Of a stretch of DNA of 64,000 bases, positions 1 through 11,700 are shown piece by piece; positions within the stretch are counted from its first letter, which is position 1, and the number at the start of each line of letters is the position of its first letter. The stretch comes from Hyperoodon ampullatus. Lineage: Eukaryota; Chordata; Mammalia; Artiodactyla; Ziphiidae. The stretch spans positions 166,658,223 to 166,722,222 of the forward strand of contig OX457058.1 of the NCBI GenBank assembly GCA_949752795.1. Direction: 5' to 3'. The notes beneath the pieces are model-generated. The model ran no database searches. It was given only the letters and a program-made list of their open reading frames with translations, and was not told the origin of the DNA. Both the position numbers and the translations under genes were made by a program.

Positions 1-1371
1 AAGGTTTCCATTTCACACAAGGGAGTCAAGACGTAAAATCTGAGCTTTTGAGTCTGAAGAATAAACATTAAAAACACAGAAACTTCGGTGGTAATTCATC
101 TTGATGCCGACTTCTGCCCACAAAACTGTGCCCGTTTGTCCTGGGTGTGCTGTCCTGAGATGCGTCCTTCCCTGCTACTCAGGCCTTTCAGAGGTCAGGG
201 GAGGTGCTCCCCGATGAATTCTGGACTCTAAGAGGATGGGGGAGGCCCAAACCTCTCCTAACCCCTAACTTACTCTCTCTGTATCTCTTTACACCCGACT
301 CTGTCAAATGTCAATGGGAAATGTTCAAATACTTTGATCAACTTCTGAGAAATTATCCTATGGAAACAATCAGAGAGATATATATTTATCTTTTTTCAGG
401 AAGGTCACTTCTGGCTTCTGAAAGGTACAATATTCAATGGCAGTCACTCTGATATGATTCAACAGCCTTGAGCTAAACAACACTCAAGTGGCCTAGAAGA
501 CTGTTTCTAAAAAAGCATGCAGGGCTTCCCTGGTGGCGCAGTGGTTGAGAGTCCGCCTGCCGATGCAGGGGACACGGGTTTGTGCCTCGGTCCGGGAGGA
601 TCCCACATGCCGTGGAGCGGCTGGGCCCGTGAGCCACGGCTGCTGAGCCTGCGAGTCTGGAGCCTGTGCTCCGCAACGGAGAGGCCACAACAGTGAGAGG
701 CCCGCGTACCGCAAAAAAAAAAAGAAAAAAAAAAGAAAAAAAAGCATGCAACTTAGCAGTAGATATATTATAGTAAAGGAGGCCCAGCCCAATGCCAAGC
801 CTTTAAGCAAAGGCAAAGACAGTTCAAGACTCCAGGAATGAAGCCCAGGAACCACCTTTCAGCCTGCACAACACATTAACAAAACTAAATGGCCTCTCAC
901 CATATTCAGTCATCGTGGTACTTTTAAGTAAAGACAAAGTTGCTTTGGAAAGGTCTATTTTAAAAACCACATTCCAGATTGAATCTTATCTTTTAGTAAC
1001 AAAACAGAATCAGGACCTGGAAATTCTTAGAAGCAGAATGGCAACAAATTTAGGTCTCTTTCAAATGAAAGCTCTTAGACCGTTTCCAAGTTGTTGACTC
1101 AACAAAGTCAACTAGGAGAAAGCCACATGACATTCTGCTGCAGTGAACAGCCCAGGCATCACTCCTCGCTACCATTCTACCAAAGGCCCCAGTTGAAAAG
1201 GCAACTTGTGACCCCTCCCACGTCCTGAGGGACCTGACGTCATCCCACCAGGACGCCCACAGGATGAGGCAAGGCTGAGAGGGGTGCGGGCTGCTGGACA
1301 CCCACACCGCTCACTTACGAAGGAGAAAGCAGAGCTCTGCATAAACACAAAAACTCCGCATCTTTTCTTAC
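1..1371 (-). other. NRDE2 intron 12, partial
   Basis: Intron sequence running off the left edge. It holds one young CHR SINE (522-738). No further NRDE2 exon is recognisable, and the rest shows no clear coding or repeat signal to me. Confidence 0.75.
522..738 (+). mobile_element. CHR SINE, young short form
   Basis: The tRNA-like head (TGGCGCAGTGG A box, GGGTTTGTGCC B box) is followed by the short body and an A-rich tail interrupted by G. The target-site duplication AAAAAAGCATGCA ends at 521 on the left and 750 on the right. Confidence 0.93.
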
Positions 1372-1510
1372 CAAAAAATTCAAATACATCCTCCACAGTA
1401 AAGGGCACTGGCTGCCATAGTCACTCCGCATCGCATTTTCAAACAGGGCTCTGATCCGATGCGTCAGGCCGGTCTCGGGAATGGTGGCGTAGACCTCTCT
1501 ACCATCTACC
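1372..1510 (-). CDS. NRDE2: NRDE2 exon 12 (codons 1054-1100), last exon in window
   Basis: The acceptor is TTGCAG|GGTAGA and the donor TTTTTG|GTAAGA. It encodes [20 protein letters not shown], then [20 protein letters not shown] and the HAT fragment MYLNFL. It ends in phase 0. The next exon should begin at V-S-L-G-N-K-E-R; no such sequence is present in bases 1-1371. Confidence 0.95.
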
Positions 1511-2693
1511 CTGCAAGACAAAAGCTCATGTAACTCCAAGACAACTTCCCACACCTACGTTGCAGTGGGAAGAGATACGTCAGTGACAGCAGACGTCAGC
1601 GACAAGTGGATCTGAGCACGTCGGAGGCAGTGCTGCGCCCAGGTCTGGGGACACGGGGGTGCAGGATATAGTATGATGTGGCTCCTCCAGGGCCAGAGGA
1701 AGCCAGAGTCCAGGGTGCTGTGGTGTCTCCACCACACTGGGTCTGCCCAGAAGGCACACAAACTCCCTGTTTCTCTGTTTCCTAAGGAAAACCTACCCTT
1801 TCATTAGCAGAGTGCAAATTTTACCGTATGGGAAAGAAAGACCTTTCAGTTGAAAGTAGAGTGAATAAAATCCTGATGGAAGAAGTAAAAAAACAAGTAA
1901 ACTGAAATACTATTCTGGACCTCCCTGGTGGCTCAGGGGTTAAGAATTTGCCAGCCCATGCAGGGGACACGGGTTCAATCCCTGGTCCGGGAAGATCCCA
2001 CGTGCCGTGGAGCCACTAAGCCCTTGCACCACAGCTACTGAGCTTGCACTCTAGAGCCCACGAGCCACAACTACTGAAGCCCGCGCACCTAGAGCCTGTG
2101 CTCCGCAACAAGAGAAGCCACCACAGTGAGAAGCCCGCACACCGCAATGAAACTAGAGAAAGCCCGCATGCAGCAACGAAGACCCAATGCAGAAAGAAGG
2201 AAGAGAGGGAGGGAGGGAGGGAGGGAGGGAGGGAGGGAGGGAGGGAGGGAGGGAGGAAGGAAGGAAAAGAAAGAAAGGAAGGAAATAAAAGTTTAAAATA
2301 ATTTATTAAAAAAAAAGAAAGAAATACTATTCAAAGGCAATTCTGAACACTCGATTTCTAAGGTCAGAGTGAAGTTAACAACAAAGCTTCTGGAAGGAAC
2401 AACAATGCCTAAGCCAATATGTTCCCAAGCCTGTCGTTTAACCTTCAGATATAAAATACTGTATCCAAAAAAAACCCAAAAACCATTTAAAACATGACAC
2501 TGGGGCCTCCCTGGTGGCGCAGTGGTTGAGAGTCCGCCTGCCGATGCAGGGGATACGGGTTCGTGCCCCGGTCTGGGAGGATCCCATATGCCGCGGAGCG
2601 GCTGGGCCCGTGAGCCATGGCTGCTGAGCCTGTGCATCCGGAGCCTGTGCTCCGCAACGGGAGAGGCCACAACAGTGAGAGGCCCGCGTACCA

Positions 2694-2754
<61 letters not shown>

Positions 2755-5700
2755 ATGACACTGTTATCATCAGTAATAGTAACAGAGGCTAGTAATTAGT
2801 CTGCACTCTCTTTGTGCTCGGTACTCAACCTTCCCAGCAACCCTCTGAGGCAGGTCTTTATTCCCATTTCACAGAAGGGGGAACCTACTGGAGACATGAA
2901 CTGACTTGTCCAAGATCACACAGCTGCTAAGAGCTGGGATTTGACTCCAGATTCCAACTCCAGAGCCTGTGCTCTTACCCCTATGCTTTTACTACACCTT
3001 CTCAGACACCTGAAGACCTGGCAGTCACCACTCATGCACCATAAGCAATGCTCAGGGATCCCAAAAACCACGCCCTAGGGAGACAGCCACAGGAGCCTCT
3101 GACGAAAGGTGTTGCTACTTGCAAGTCTCTTATTCCTTTTTCACCATGTTTTTCTACAACACAGAGAAACCCCCCGGCAGGCGTTCCAGGCCCGGGCCGC
3201 ATTCACTTCTGTATTCTGGAGGCCGAGTGGGTGGTGGGAACACAGCAAGCACTGCGTAAAGCTTTCTGGACACACGGACAAGATGCTCTGTAATTACCTC
3301 TGCACAGTTTCCACTAGTCTTTTCCTCATTTTCTCAGCTTCAATTGCGAACAACCACGGCTCCAAGGCTTTGGCAGACCTGGTGATCACATCGAAGAATC
3401 TTCTGGTCTTACTGGCACTGTGGGACTTACTCTGAATCTGTACATACGACCTCCAAAGAACCTGGTTGTCCGGATACAACTTTAAAGCCTCTGAGAGAGC
3501 CTCTCGCAGAGGAGCCAGAGGGTAGATGGCGACTTTCATGTGGAATCTGAGCAGGCTCGTGTGCATCAGGGTGACGGCCTCAAGGACCCTGCTCAGGCTC
3601 GGGGGGCTGGCACTGCTCTCCAGACCAGGGCCCTCTGCGGAAACAGAGACCTTGTGTTTTGCAAATACCTGCTCATATATCCGCACAGTGGCGTCGATCC
3701 CTATGGTCAAATACTGGAAGAGCATAAAGCATTTAACCAGGCTAATCAGGCGGCTAAAGGAGTCGGCGGGAGCTGGATCGGAGACACAGCTCTCCCCCAA
3801 ACAGTCCTGCAGCGCGTGTTCATAAGCCTTCCGAGCTTTCAAAATTTGAACGGCCAAGACTTGCCCGGCGTAGGGCCCGTAGGCCCCATTCTCGGTCAGT
3901 CTGGTCAGTACGTGAATGGCTCGGTCTGGGGCGGCCCCTCTCACGTCCGGCAACAGCTCCACCTCCAGCTCCGCGTACAGGAGACCGAGCTCACACAGCT
4001 CATGGTCCTTCAGTCCTCCGCTCCCTGCCAGGCCCAGTGCTGTATCGAAAACTCTTCTGGCGTCCTCTGTGTTGCCGAGCAACCACTCCAGATGCGCATA
4101 CTGCTTCCAGAGGCAAAAATTGTTGCGGTTGTCTGGCTCCTTAAGGAGATTCTTGGCTAGTTTTTTGCAGTTCTTTCCTTGTGATTTTAATCTCTTCTTG
4201 TTTTTAGTGTGCAGACACCAAACGACCTAAAGGTAAAAAGAAAAGAATGATTCCAAGTGCTGGGATATTAACGACATCCCTTTGTACTGTCAGCTGCAGA
4301 AAGCCACACAAGGCGTCCCCACTGCCTTCCTTTATCACGTGTCTGCTAAACGCTTAGGCTCTCTGAGAAACAAATCAGGATTCCACTAGGGCCACAGGAG
4401 CCCCAAAATGAACACATCTAGGTTTCCATCTGAAACCCTACAAAGAAGGCTTATATACGCCACGTGTTCTTCTCCAAAGATAGATGACCACCAAATTTTA
4501 CCAGGCACTTGTTTTTTTTTTTTTTTTGCGGTACGCGGGCCTCTCACTGTTGTGGCCTCTCCCGTTGCGGAGCACAGGCTCCGGACGCGCAGGCTCAGCG
4601 GCCATGGCTCACGGGCCCAGCCGCTCCGCGGCATGTGGGATCCTCCCGGACCGGGGCACGAACCCGTGTCCCCTGCATCGGCAGGCGGACTCTCAACCAC
4701 TGTGCCACCAGGGAAGCCCCCAGGCACTATTTTAATAATACATACAGCCTGGTGTGTGCAACCTGCAATTAAAGCATCAGAACTTTGGGTTTTATAATTC
4801 AATACTAACCGGTGGCCAGCAGAGGGCAGAGGAGTCAACCCTAGACGAACTTCTAGCAGATACTGAAGAGCAGCATAAGTAAGTAGCTTATTTCATCTAT
4901 CTTAATAAGCCCCTAAATGCTCTAACCTGGCTGAAGCTTAAGCTTGGTCCTTAACACTAACTGCTCACATGATCACAGACATCTGGTAATAAAGAGTCAA
5001 CACAACAGCCCGTCACTGACGCGCTGGACTCACTCCCACCTTCCTCCTCTTCCCCGTGGCCCCTCAGAAAGGGCAGCCACACACCCGGTGGTGCTGTGGC
5101 CCAGAGCCCTGAAGAACACCAAGAGCCTGGCCATCCCCCTGACAAACAGCGACGGGAAATGAGGTCCTCACACAGGGGAGAGGAGGCCGGAGTTACCTTT
5201 GCAATCTCGTACCGTAACCAGGAGAAGCAGAGCTCAGACCTCTCCTCGCCTGAAAACAAAGGCATCACGAGGTGGAAGATGCTGCGGATGAACTCCTCGC
5301 CCTCTCGACTGTGACCCCTGGTCCAGTGCCGGCAACCCAGCTGGTCCGTGCGTCCGACACAGCTGACGCCGGAAAATGAAAGGTTGAGAAAAGTCAAGGG
5401 CTTTTCATCATAAAGTCCGTTGTCAAAGATGCTGTTCTCATCCATGGCCAGATAGAGGCAGGAGGCCGGAGGGCTGAAGCCAGAAGGCACACCCAAGAAC
5501 TGCAGAAAGGCTGCAATCAGCTGAAACTGAAGATCCGGGCTGGAAAGTCGGATCAGAGACTGTCCAATATCATCAAACAACACCTGCAACAAAGACAAAA
5601 TCAAGTGACCAAATGCAACAAACAAAAAAGCCTTCACAATTTTTTCCACAATTCTTTTTATAGGGATATACTTAACGAGTCAACATTATTCAAATTAAAT

Positions 5701-8700
5701 TTTAAACAGACAGGAGCTAGGTTATCTGCAAGACGCAAAAAAGCTAGAGGCCTCCCAAGGCAAGCTGAAGGCGGGAGGGTGAGTGCCAGGGGTCCTGCAG
5801 CACCGGCAGCATCTCACACTTCCTGGGAATCCTCCACAGGAGGGGACACCAAAGTGGAAACTTTCAAAGTCTCCTAACGGATTCACAGGAAATCTAAAAT
5901 CACATTCACTTCTTTTTTTTTTTTTACATTCACTTCTGAGAACACACAAAATTGCTTTTCTAGTTACTTTGATAAGTTACAATTGTGAAAAATTTTTATT
6001 TTAAGATAGAAGAACTTTACTACTTTGTTGTTTCTTTGTATAAAATTGCTTCAGGAAATGAAAAATATGCTAAAAAATACACAAACAGCAGCACAGTAAA
6101 AAGGAAACTGCAGGAGCAACGGACCATGCTGAAAGCAACTGTAAGAGCCTAATACTGACTGTAACTGTTTGTAGCTGACTTCACGTAATAACTGTAAAAT
6201 GTAAGGCCACGGGGACTACACTGTGTCTCAGGTCCTGCTTATCTGACTGGTCTCTGTGGCCCTCAGCAAAGAGGAAATCAAAACACAAGCACAATAAAAG
6301 TGCACTACCTGGGACTCAGCTCATCAAAACCATCACTAATCAGAAAGTTTTTTCTCCTCCAAGCTTTGACTAGAGAAAAAAATCTAAGAAATCGCTCGCG
6401 GCAGTAGTTTGCTCCAGAAATGGGCTTCCGGGAAACCGCCAAACTGCTGAGCCTTGAGAACTAACTTCTGAAGGGTGACCATGAACTCTGTAAAGCCATC
6501 AGACACCAAAGACCGAGCCCACCCACCCTGCCTGAAAACTTCAGCTCGGCGGGGCGGGGCCCTCACGGGCAGGCTCGCCTCACGATGGACGGTCGCCTGG
6601 GCGCTGGCCCTTCCCCCCTGCCCAGAGGCCAACCCCGTCCTTCCTCCCAGTGCTGTTTTCTCATTCTGGCCACTCCTTGAACATCCCCGCCCTCTGGTTC
6701 CTTCACTCGTGCTGATCCCTCTGCCTGGAGCCGAGGCTCTGGCATCAAATAAATACTGTCCACATCCAGGACTATTAACGGAGCGCTCACCAATGGGCAA
6801 GCTTCGTCCAGGCACTGGTGACGCAGCAGTGACGGAAACAGGCAAAGTCTCCACTCTCACGGCATGTGCTTTGCAGAGAGCAAGCAGGTCAAAGCTCAGG
6901 AGCCTTTGCTGCTGTAAAACCTCTCAGACTGTACTTGTGACCTGTCACATGCCAAGCAGCACACAGTAGACCCTTGAACAGCACGGGTTTGAACTGGGCG
7001 GGTCCACTTACACACGGATTTTTTCACTAAACATGTCCCACAGGACCCTGTGACCCGTGGCTGGTTGAATCCGCAGCTGTGGAACCACGGATGCGGAGGG
7101 CTGACTGCAAAGTTATACTCGGATTTTCAATTGCTCGGGGGAGTCGGTGCCCATAACCCCCTCGTTGTTTAAGGTGTCAACTGTACTTGGTATCTTGTCA
7201 AAGTGGCTCAATTCCAGGTATCAAAATAGAATCTCTTCCTTTCGTTTAATGTAAAACTTCCAAAGCTGCTGGCCACTGGGCACAGAGTACCAGGCGCCAA
7301 GCCATGCAACAGCCGTGAGGGACGTAACCTGAGTGCCTGGCGAGCACAGGTGCCCAAGAGATGCTACTTCCTCCCCAGCAAGATGAGCTGGACACCCACC
7401 GTCCCAACATGGCCTCTACACTCCTGTCCCTCTTGTCTTCCGGAGTCACACCTACCCACCCATCTTTAAGGATCCAAGAGTAGGGTGGGGAAAGTGGACA
7501 CAGTTGAAGAATCTAGGACAGTGACTCCACGCTTTTAAACCCTGAGCCCCCAGGCTTCCGTGTGAAAAATTAACTGAATAACCTGGAAGACAATCTCCAG
7601 AAGGGTGACCACCAGAGCCGACGCTCCTCCTCGGGGACAAGAACTATCAGGCTGAGTGCCTCCATGCTCCCCCATCACTAGCAGCCAGTGAAAGCCTCCC
7701 CGGTTTCCGGGAAAGAAGGGAGTTTCTGTAGGCAGGAGCAGGCTAGAACCTCCCAAGCCAGGCAGGTGCCCAGAAAGCCCAGCAGACTCCTTCCGGGGAG
7801 CCAAACCCCAACGGGAACGGGGGCAGAGCAAAGACCCCGCGGGGGGCGTGGCGCTCACCTGCCTCTCTGGGTCCTCACAGTCTTCCTCCGCCTGCTTCTT
7901 GGTCTTCTCAGGGCGCCACGGCCGCCAGTGTCTGTGGTCTCGGGACCGCTCAGCAGCAAGCCAGATCTGCCACCTGGGCAGAGTCTTATCTTTAATTTCC
8001 TGGTCGTCGTCTTCTGGTTCATCATCGTCATCATCTAGGCAAGAATCAAACTTCTAGCACACCTAACCAGCAAATAAAGCCACCATCAACACTTAAATCT
8101 ACCTGCTTGTGCCAGCTACAGGGGTGGGCAACTGGAAAGCCAAGGTAAGACCCAGGCCCAGCCTTCTGGGACACTCAGTGGCATTTACAGACTCTCCCAT
8201 AGTCACTCAGGTTCCCAGAAAAAAACGGCAGGTTAGCCGGTGAAATAAGATGACTGCTAATGCTATCACAGCAATTAAAATGGGAATGACACATATTTAG
8301 GACAGCACTGCCCAGCGGAACTTTCTGTGATGCCGAAAGTGTTCCAATTCTGTGCTGAGTAATATGATAGCTTCCAGCTACAAGTGACTTACTGGGCACT
8401 TGAAATGTAGCTGGTAGAATAACTGAATTTTAAATTTTATTTCATTTTAACTAATTTTAATTAAAATAGCCACGTGTCACTAGTGGCTACTGTATTGTAC
8501 AATACACTTCTAGAATGCTAAATGACATTTAATGAGAGCATTGCTTTAGATTTTCTTAAGCCATCAGAATTTTTAGCCAGTGGCCCTATGATTATGACAC
8601 ATGTTCACTTTTTTTTTAAAAAGAAGCAAGTCAAGATATCCTATACTTTATTTCACTTTTGTTTCCTAACTCTGAACATGCAGAATAGGAAAGGAAAAAA

Positions 8701-11700
8701 GTCTGAGTCTTCTGTAAAGTTCAATATTTAAAAATAAACAAACAGAGTATGTAAAATGGTGCAGCCACCCAGAAAACAGTTTGGCGGTTTCTTATAAAAC
8801 TAAAATGCACTTACCATAAGACCCAGAAATTGTATTCCTGGTGCTGATCCCAGAAAAATGAAAACCTATGTTCACACAAAAACCTATACATTAATGCCCA
8901 CAGCAGTTTTATTCGTAATAGCCAAAAACTGGCAACTATCCAAATGTCCTACAGAGGGTGAATAGAGAAACAAACTGTGGTACATCTATGCCATGGGCAC
9001 CGCTAAGCAATAAATATGAAGAAACTGCTGACACATGCAACAGTATGGACGGATCTCAGGGGAATTCTGCTGAGTAAAAGCCAATCTTAAAAAGTTACAC
9101 AGAAAACAACTGTTAGTGAGGATGTGAAGAAACTGGAACCCTCGTGCATTGGTGGTGGGGATGTAAAATGGTGCAGCTGATGTGGAAAACAGTGTGATGG
9201 ATCCTCAAAAAATTAAACACAGAACTACCACATGATCCGGCAATTCCACTTCCGGGTATAGACCCCAAAGAATGGAAAGCAGGAACTCCAACAGGTATTT
9301 GTGTATCCACGTTCATAGCAGTATTATTCACAACTGCCAAAAGCTGAAGCAATCCAAGTGTCCATCCACAGATGGAGAGAGAAATAAAATGTGGAAATAC
9401 GTACAATGGAAAATTATTCAGCCTTAAAAAGCAAAGAAATATGGACACGTGCTTCATACTGTATGGACCTTGAAGACATTATACTAAGTGAAATAAGCAA
9501 TCACAAAACAACAAATATTGAATGATTTCACTTATATGACATTCTTAAAGTAGTCAAATTCATAGAGACAGAAAGTAGAGTGGTGGCTATCAGGGGCTAA
9601 GGACAGAGGAGAGGAATGGAGAGTTAATACTTAATGGGTATAGAGTTGCAGCCGGAGAAGATGAAAAAGTTGAGGAGATGGATAGAGGTGATGATGGTCA
9701 CGCACAAGTGTCTGAATGTAATTAATGTCACTGAACTGTACACTTAAAAATAGTTAAGATGGTAAATTTTGTGTGTGTTTTACAATAAAAAATGTTGAAA
9801 AGAGTTACATGCCCTATGATCCCATTTCTATAAACACAGGTGAAATAACATGGTAATATAATAATAGACATGGAGAACAGATCAGTGGTAGGAGTTGGGG
9901 GGAGCGGGGAGGAGGTGTGGCAAGAAAGGTACAGCATAGGGGGCCCTGTGGCGATGCAGTGCTTCTGTATCTTGATTGTGGTTACGTGAAGCTGCACATG
10001 TGGTAAAGCCGTAAAGTACGAAACAAATACAGGCAAAGACGAGTGCCTGTCAAACCAGTGAAATCTGAATGAACTCTGTGGATTGTACCAGCATCGATTT
10101 CCTGGCTGTGCTACTGTCTGCAGCACTACCACTGTGGGGAGCTGGGTGAAGGGTGCACAAACCTCCCTGTGTATTTTTTCCCCAACTTCTTGTGAGTCTA
10201 TAAGTATTTCAAAATAAATAACAAGCAAAAATCTCAAAAAATCGAAATGCATGATACGTGTACCAGCATTTTAAACCCAATATTCTACCCAATGCTCTTC
10301 TGAATTCCTCAAAGAAGAAAACAAATTTAACTATTTATCACCTTCTTCTAAAGGTCTACATTTGAAGTAATCCTTTAATCATGCTGAGAAACTTACTATA
10401 AGAGAAATTACCCCTGTGAGTTACACATCAGACTTAGATACCAGAATTTATTACATCAGTAATTCAAAAAGTTACATGGTTGTGGACAGATGTATATACG
10501 TAACAATCACAGCCTAACAGGAAGTGAGGGTAAGCAAGAAGAAATAAGTTGTAATGTATGAAGAAGTACTTCAGAATCAATGAGAAACACCAGCCACTCT
10601 CTAGATGCCAACCCTGTCATGATGAACCAAAAACTTAAAAATAAAACAAAACCAAAAATAGCTATCCACTAGTTTTCTGAAAACAAGAATCTTTCAACCT
10701 TTCTCCTGATGCTGCTGGGGTTTTGCGTACTCCCATTATATTCATTAGAAAGAAATTCACTGAATTCAGTAGAAGATTCTCTATAATGGAAACTTTGCAG
10801 GAATATTAGCACCAACACATGTCCCTAACTTGATACTAAAAATCAAGGTTTCAACACTGGGGTTACCTTTCTGAGAAAATTACTTTACATCTGATTATGA
10901 GTGATGATTAGACATTTGGACATTTATCAGAGAAGTAATGTTAACTTGGTCTCTGGGCACTGCTATGAGAACTCTATCCTCATAGAATTGCAGAATATGG
11001 TAAACTTTAGAACATACATACCATGCAGTCTAAGAGTCTTGCTCATTCACAAAACATAGAAACAAACAAAAACAAGCTGAAAACACAGAACCATGCTGAG
11101 TCGGTCACCCAGAGAAAGAAGATTTATTACCCAAAGACCTATTTTCGTAACTCTTCATGTGGTCTTGCAGACTCAGTGGCTAAAAGTGCAACACCTACTT
11201 CCATTTTTCCCTGCAGGTTATTGTTTTCATATATGAAACCACTGAGGTCAGCCTGAAGAACAGTTCCAGTTCTTTTAGGAAAGGACACTCAAGAGAAGTC
11301 AAAACAGCTGAGCCTTTGACAGCCCAGGTGAGGCATGACCATCACCAGACAGCGCTGCCCAGAGCAGAGTCACCCCAAATACCTGACGGTCCCACCACCC
11401 AACCTGCCTTAGTGGAGGCGGGGATGCCACCTGGCCTGGAGCTCTGCGCTGCCACGCAGACCTTAGCTAATCCAAAGCTTCCATGCTGCGGATGAAGAAA
11501 CCAAGGCCCAGAAAGGTCGCACCTGTGAGAAGAGGCTGGCTGAGTCTGGGCTCTCTCCCCCTCACACTTTCAACAAAACCAGAAAGTGAAGCAATTCCTG
11601 AATAGCTGAGAGCTGCACTGTCCAATTCAGTAGCCATAGTGTGAGGCTATCAAGCACCTGAAAGTGGCTGGTCTGAATTGAGACGTGCTGTAAGTATAAA

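Larger units (their letters stand above)
1511..3297 (-). other. NRDE2 intron 11
   Basis: Contains an old long CHR SINE with a GGGA microsatellite (1916-2320), a young SINE with a very long A tail (2503-2750), and an MIR (2770-3000). The remainder is unremarkable. Confidence 0.8.

Noticed and set aside
1..1371. Search for the last NRDE2 exon(s)
   Set aside because: No sequence matching the expected C-terminal residues was found, so none is annotated.
2204..2255. Regular repeats as a CRISPR-like array
   Set aside because: These are simple microsatellites in a mammalian genome, with no spacers.
2617..2799. Open frames rich in Lys or Phe at the CHR SINEs (here and at 2438-2770, 4484-4797, 36396-36652, 40555-40850 and others)
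   Set aside because: They are translations of SINE bodies and their A/T tails. The same peptide recurs at every copy in both directions; there is no gene.
3540..4160. 206-codon plus-strand open frame
   Set aside because: It is the antisense shadow of NRDE2 exon 11, whose GC-rich coding sequence leaves the opposite strand open.
6384..6969. Open frames of 158 and 164 codons on opposite strands
   Set aside because: They lie inside intron 9 in GC-richer DNA, resemble no family I know, and lack splice sites that would join them to NRDE2 in frame.
9728..10252. 174-codon minus-strand open frame
   Set aside because: It is the reverse of old L1 sequence and has no protein likeness.
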